From positions 1 through 6,734 of the forward strand of contig JAJAYU010000222.1 of NCBI GenBank assembly GCA_026786125.1: a DNA stretch of 6,734 nt, given 5' to 3'. Positions 5,746 to 6,734 of this stretch are shown here, piece after piece; position 1 is the first letter of the stretch, and every line of letters begins with the position of its first letter. Position numbers and translations under genes: made by a program. The notes under the pieces are model-generated. The model saw only the letters and a list, made by a program, of their open reading frames with translations. It was not told where the DNA came from and did no database searches. This DNA comes from Chamaesiphon sp. Lineage in GTDB: Bacteria > Cyanobacteriota > Cyanobacteriia > Cyanobacteriales > Chamaesiphonaceae.

Positions 5746-6624
5746 ATGACAACCATTCCTCCAACCGAACCAATTTGGCTAACGATCTTCCGGCTGCTGC
5801 GGTGGGATAAGCCCGCAGGCAGATTAATTTTGATGATTCCCGCATTGTGGGGGTTGTGTTTGGCGGCTAAGGGCAATCCACCGTTACCATTGCTGGGTGT
5901 GATTATTTTGGGCACACTAGCAACTAGTGCTGCGGGCTGTGTCGTCAATGACTTGTGGGATCGAAATATCGACCCCCATGTAGAGCGTACCAAAAATCGA
6001 CCATTAGCCGCCAAGTCCCTATCGATCGCCACTGGAATTGGGGTGCTAATTGTCTCGCTGATTTGTGCCGCAATTCTGGCTATTTATCTCAATCCATTGA
6101 CTTTCTGGCTGTGTGTAGCCGCTGTGCCAGTGATTCTGCTCTATCCTGGGGCAAAACGAGTATTTCCAGTGCCGCAACTAGTACTATCGCTCGCTTGGGG
6201 CTTCGCAGTATTGATTAGTTGGTCGATGGTGACGGCGACTATTGCGACACCAACTTGGTATTTGTGGGGGGCGACGATCTTTTGGACGCTGGGATTTGAT
6301 ACTGTATATGCCATGTCAGATCGTGAGGATGACCGCAGGATTGGCGTTAAATCTAGCGCGCTATTTTTTGGTAAGTATGTGGCAGAAGCAACGGCAATTT
6401 GCTACGCCATCACAGTTGGCTTGCTCGGTTATGTTGGCACAATTATGCAGTTAGGTTCAATCTTTTGGCTGACATTAGGAATGTCGGCTGGCTGCTGGCT
6501 ATGGCAATATCTCCGGCTCAAGAAACCAACCATTCCACCCTCTTTCTACCCCCAAATGTTTCGCGAAAATGTTTGGATCGGTTTTGGGTTACTATTAGGC
6601 ATGGTATTGGGTATTAGACATTAG
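5746..6624 (+). CDS. ubiA: UbiA-type 4-hydroxybenzoate polyprenyltransferase (plastoquinone synthesis)
   Basis: An integral membrane prenyltransferase that joins a polyprenyl (in cyanobacteria solanesyl) chain to 4-hydroxybenzoate, an early step to plastoquinone-9; the cyanobacterial enzyme is also called PlqA. At 292 residues it has normal family length. The first Asp-rich motif is NDLWDRNID (68-76), followed by ERTKNRPLA (80-88). The second is DTVYAMSDREDD (185-196). These bind the Mg-diphosphate of the prenyl donor. The N-terminal RWDKPAGRLILMIPALW (19-35) is the usual first-helix signature. About eight or nine hydrophobic helices are visible. Strong conservation of the YAMSDREDD motif favours 4-hydroxybenzoate enzymes over chlorophyll synthase or homogentisate prenyltransferases, though the acceptor is inferred. 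The start is the first ATG of the frame, with no clear SD sequence. The gene diverges from rpaA. Confidence 0.93.
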   Translation: MTTIPPTEPIWLTIFRLLRWDKPAGRLILMIPALWGLCLAAKGNPPLPLLGVIILGTLATSAAGCVVNDLWDRNIDPHVERTKNRPLAAKSLSIATGIGVLIVSLICAAILAIYLNPLTFWLCVAAVPVILLYPGAKRVFPVPQLVLSLAWGFAVLISWSMVTATIATPTWYLWGATIFWTLGFDTVYAMSDREDDRRIGVKSSALFFGKYVAEATAICYAITVGLLGYVGTIMQLGSIFWLTLGMSAGCWLWQYLRLKKPTIPPSFYPQMFRENVWIGFGLLLGMVLGIRH

Positions 6625-6734
6625 TCCTCACGTTTAACTGATTTAACAAATCTAGAAATTGAAATCTAGTCATGTAGCTTAATGATAGAATCATCGATTT
6701 CTTGTTGGAGGAGTGGCCCCCAACCCCCCCCCCC
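6625..6734. other. 3' flank of ubiA ending in a poly-C run
   Basis: No gene is supported here. The stretch has a direct repeat AAATCTAG (6648-6655 and 6662-6669), a weak 5-bp hairpin ATGAT/ATCAT (6682-6694), and no hairpin with T-run that would terminate ubiA. The last bases are GGCCCCCAA followed by 11 C residues up to the window end, which looks like a contig edge and may be a sequencing artefact. Confidence 0.6.

Noticed and set aside
6660..6734. tRNA-like stretch (TAGCTTAATGATAGAATC resembles a D-arm)
   Set aside because: The D-stem does not pair, the GG of the D-loop is missing, and no anticodon or T-arm can be drawn.
6614..6734. Open frames at the 3' end (plus from ATG 6682; minus from the edge to 6614)
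   Set aside because: Both depend on the suspect poly-C run, have no ribosome site or recognisable product, and are about 17 and 40 codons long.

Overview
The window looks like chromosomal DNA from a cyanobacterium. The evidence is two full HIP1 octamers (GCGATCGC at 569-576 and 5476-5483), frequent CGATCG cores, an RpaA-type circadian output regulator, a plastoquinone-type UbiA prenyltransferase, and heptameric tandem repeats between genes. Genus cannot be read from the sequence. All six clear genes look intact except the first, which is cut by the 5' edge. I see no CRISPR array, transposase, phage gene, rRNA or convincing tRNA.

Layout. (1) 1-1380, + strand: 3' part of a membrane-associated PAS histidine kinase. 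(2) 1381-1643: a gene-free gap between convergent genes. (3) 4128-1644, - strand: a probable two-gene operon of a DUF2252 kinase-fold protein (TTG start) and a lipoprotein (GTG start) that resembles MltA/3D-domain murein transglycosylases. (4) 4192-4773, + strand: coaE, divergent from DUF2252, with a readable sigma70-type promoter. (5) 5516-4788, - strand: rpaA, convergent with coaE with only 14 bases between them. (6) 5746-6624, + strand: ubiA/plqA, divergent from rpaA across a 229-base spacer. (7) 6625-6734: a short tail ending in an 11-C run, probably a contig edge.

Most of this is housekeeping: coenzyme A synthesis (coaE), plastoquinone head-group prenylation (ubiA) and clock output (rpaA). 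The histidine kinase is not SasA or CikA by its visible domains, and nothing here pairs it with rpaA. The least understood part is the DUF2252-lipoprotein pair. Its first protein has kinase-like motifs in an apparently permuted order, and its second has an Asp-Thr-Gly-Gly motif like the catalytic region of MltA.

Non-coding structure worth attention: a perfect 13-bp inverted repeat inside the kinase gene; a perfect 11-bp inverted repeat over the last codons of the lipoprotein gene, facing it from the convergent side; a heptamer family (A-G-N-N-G-A-T) in three separate spacers; and an rpaA promoter with a consensus -10 box, a possible RpaB (HLR1) half-site and a 10-bp palindrome. I did not find a complete new multi-gene system.
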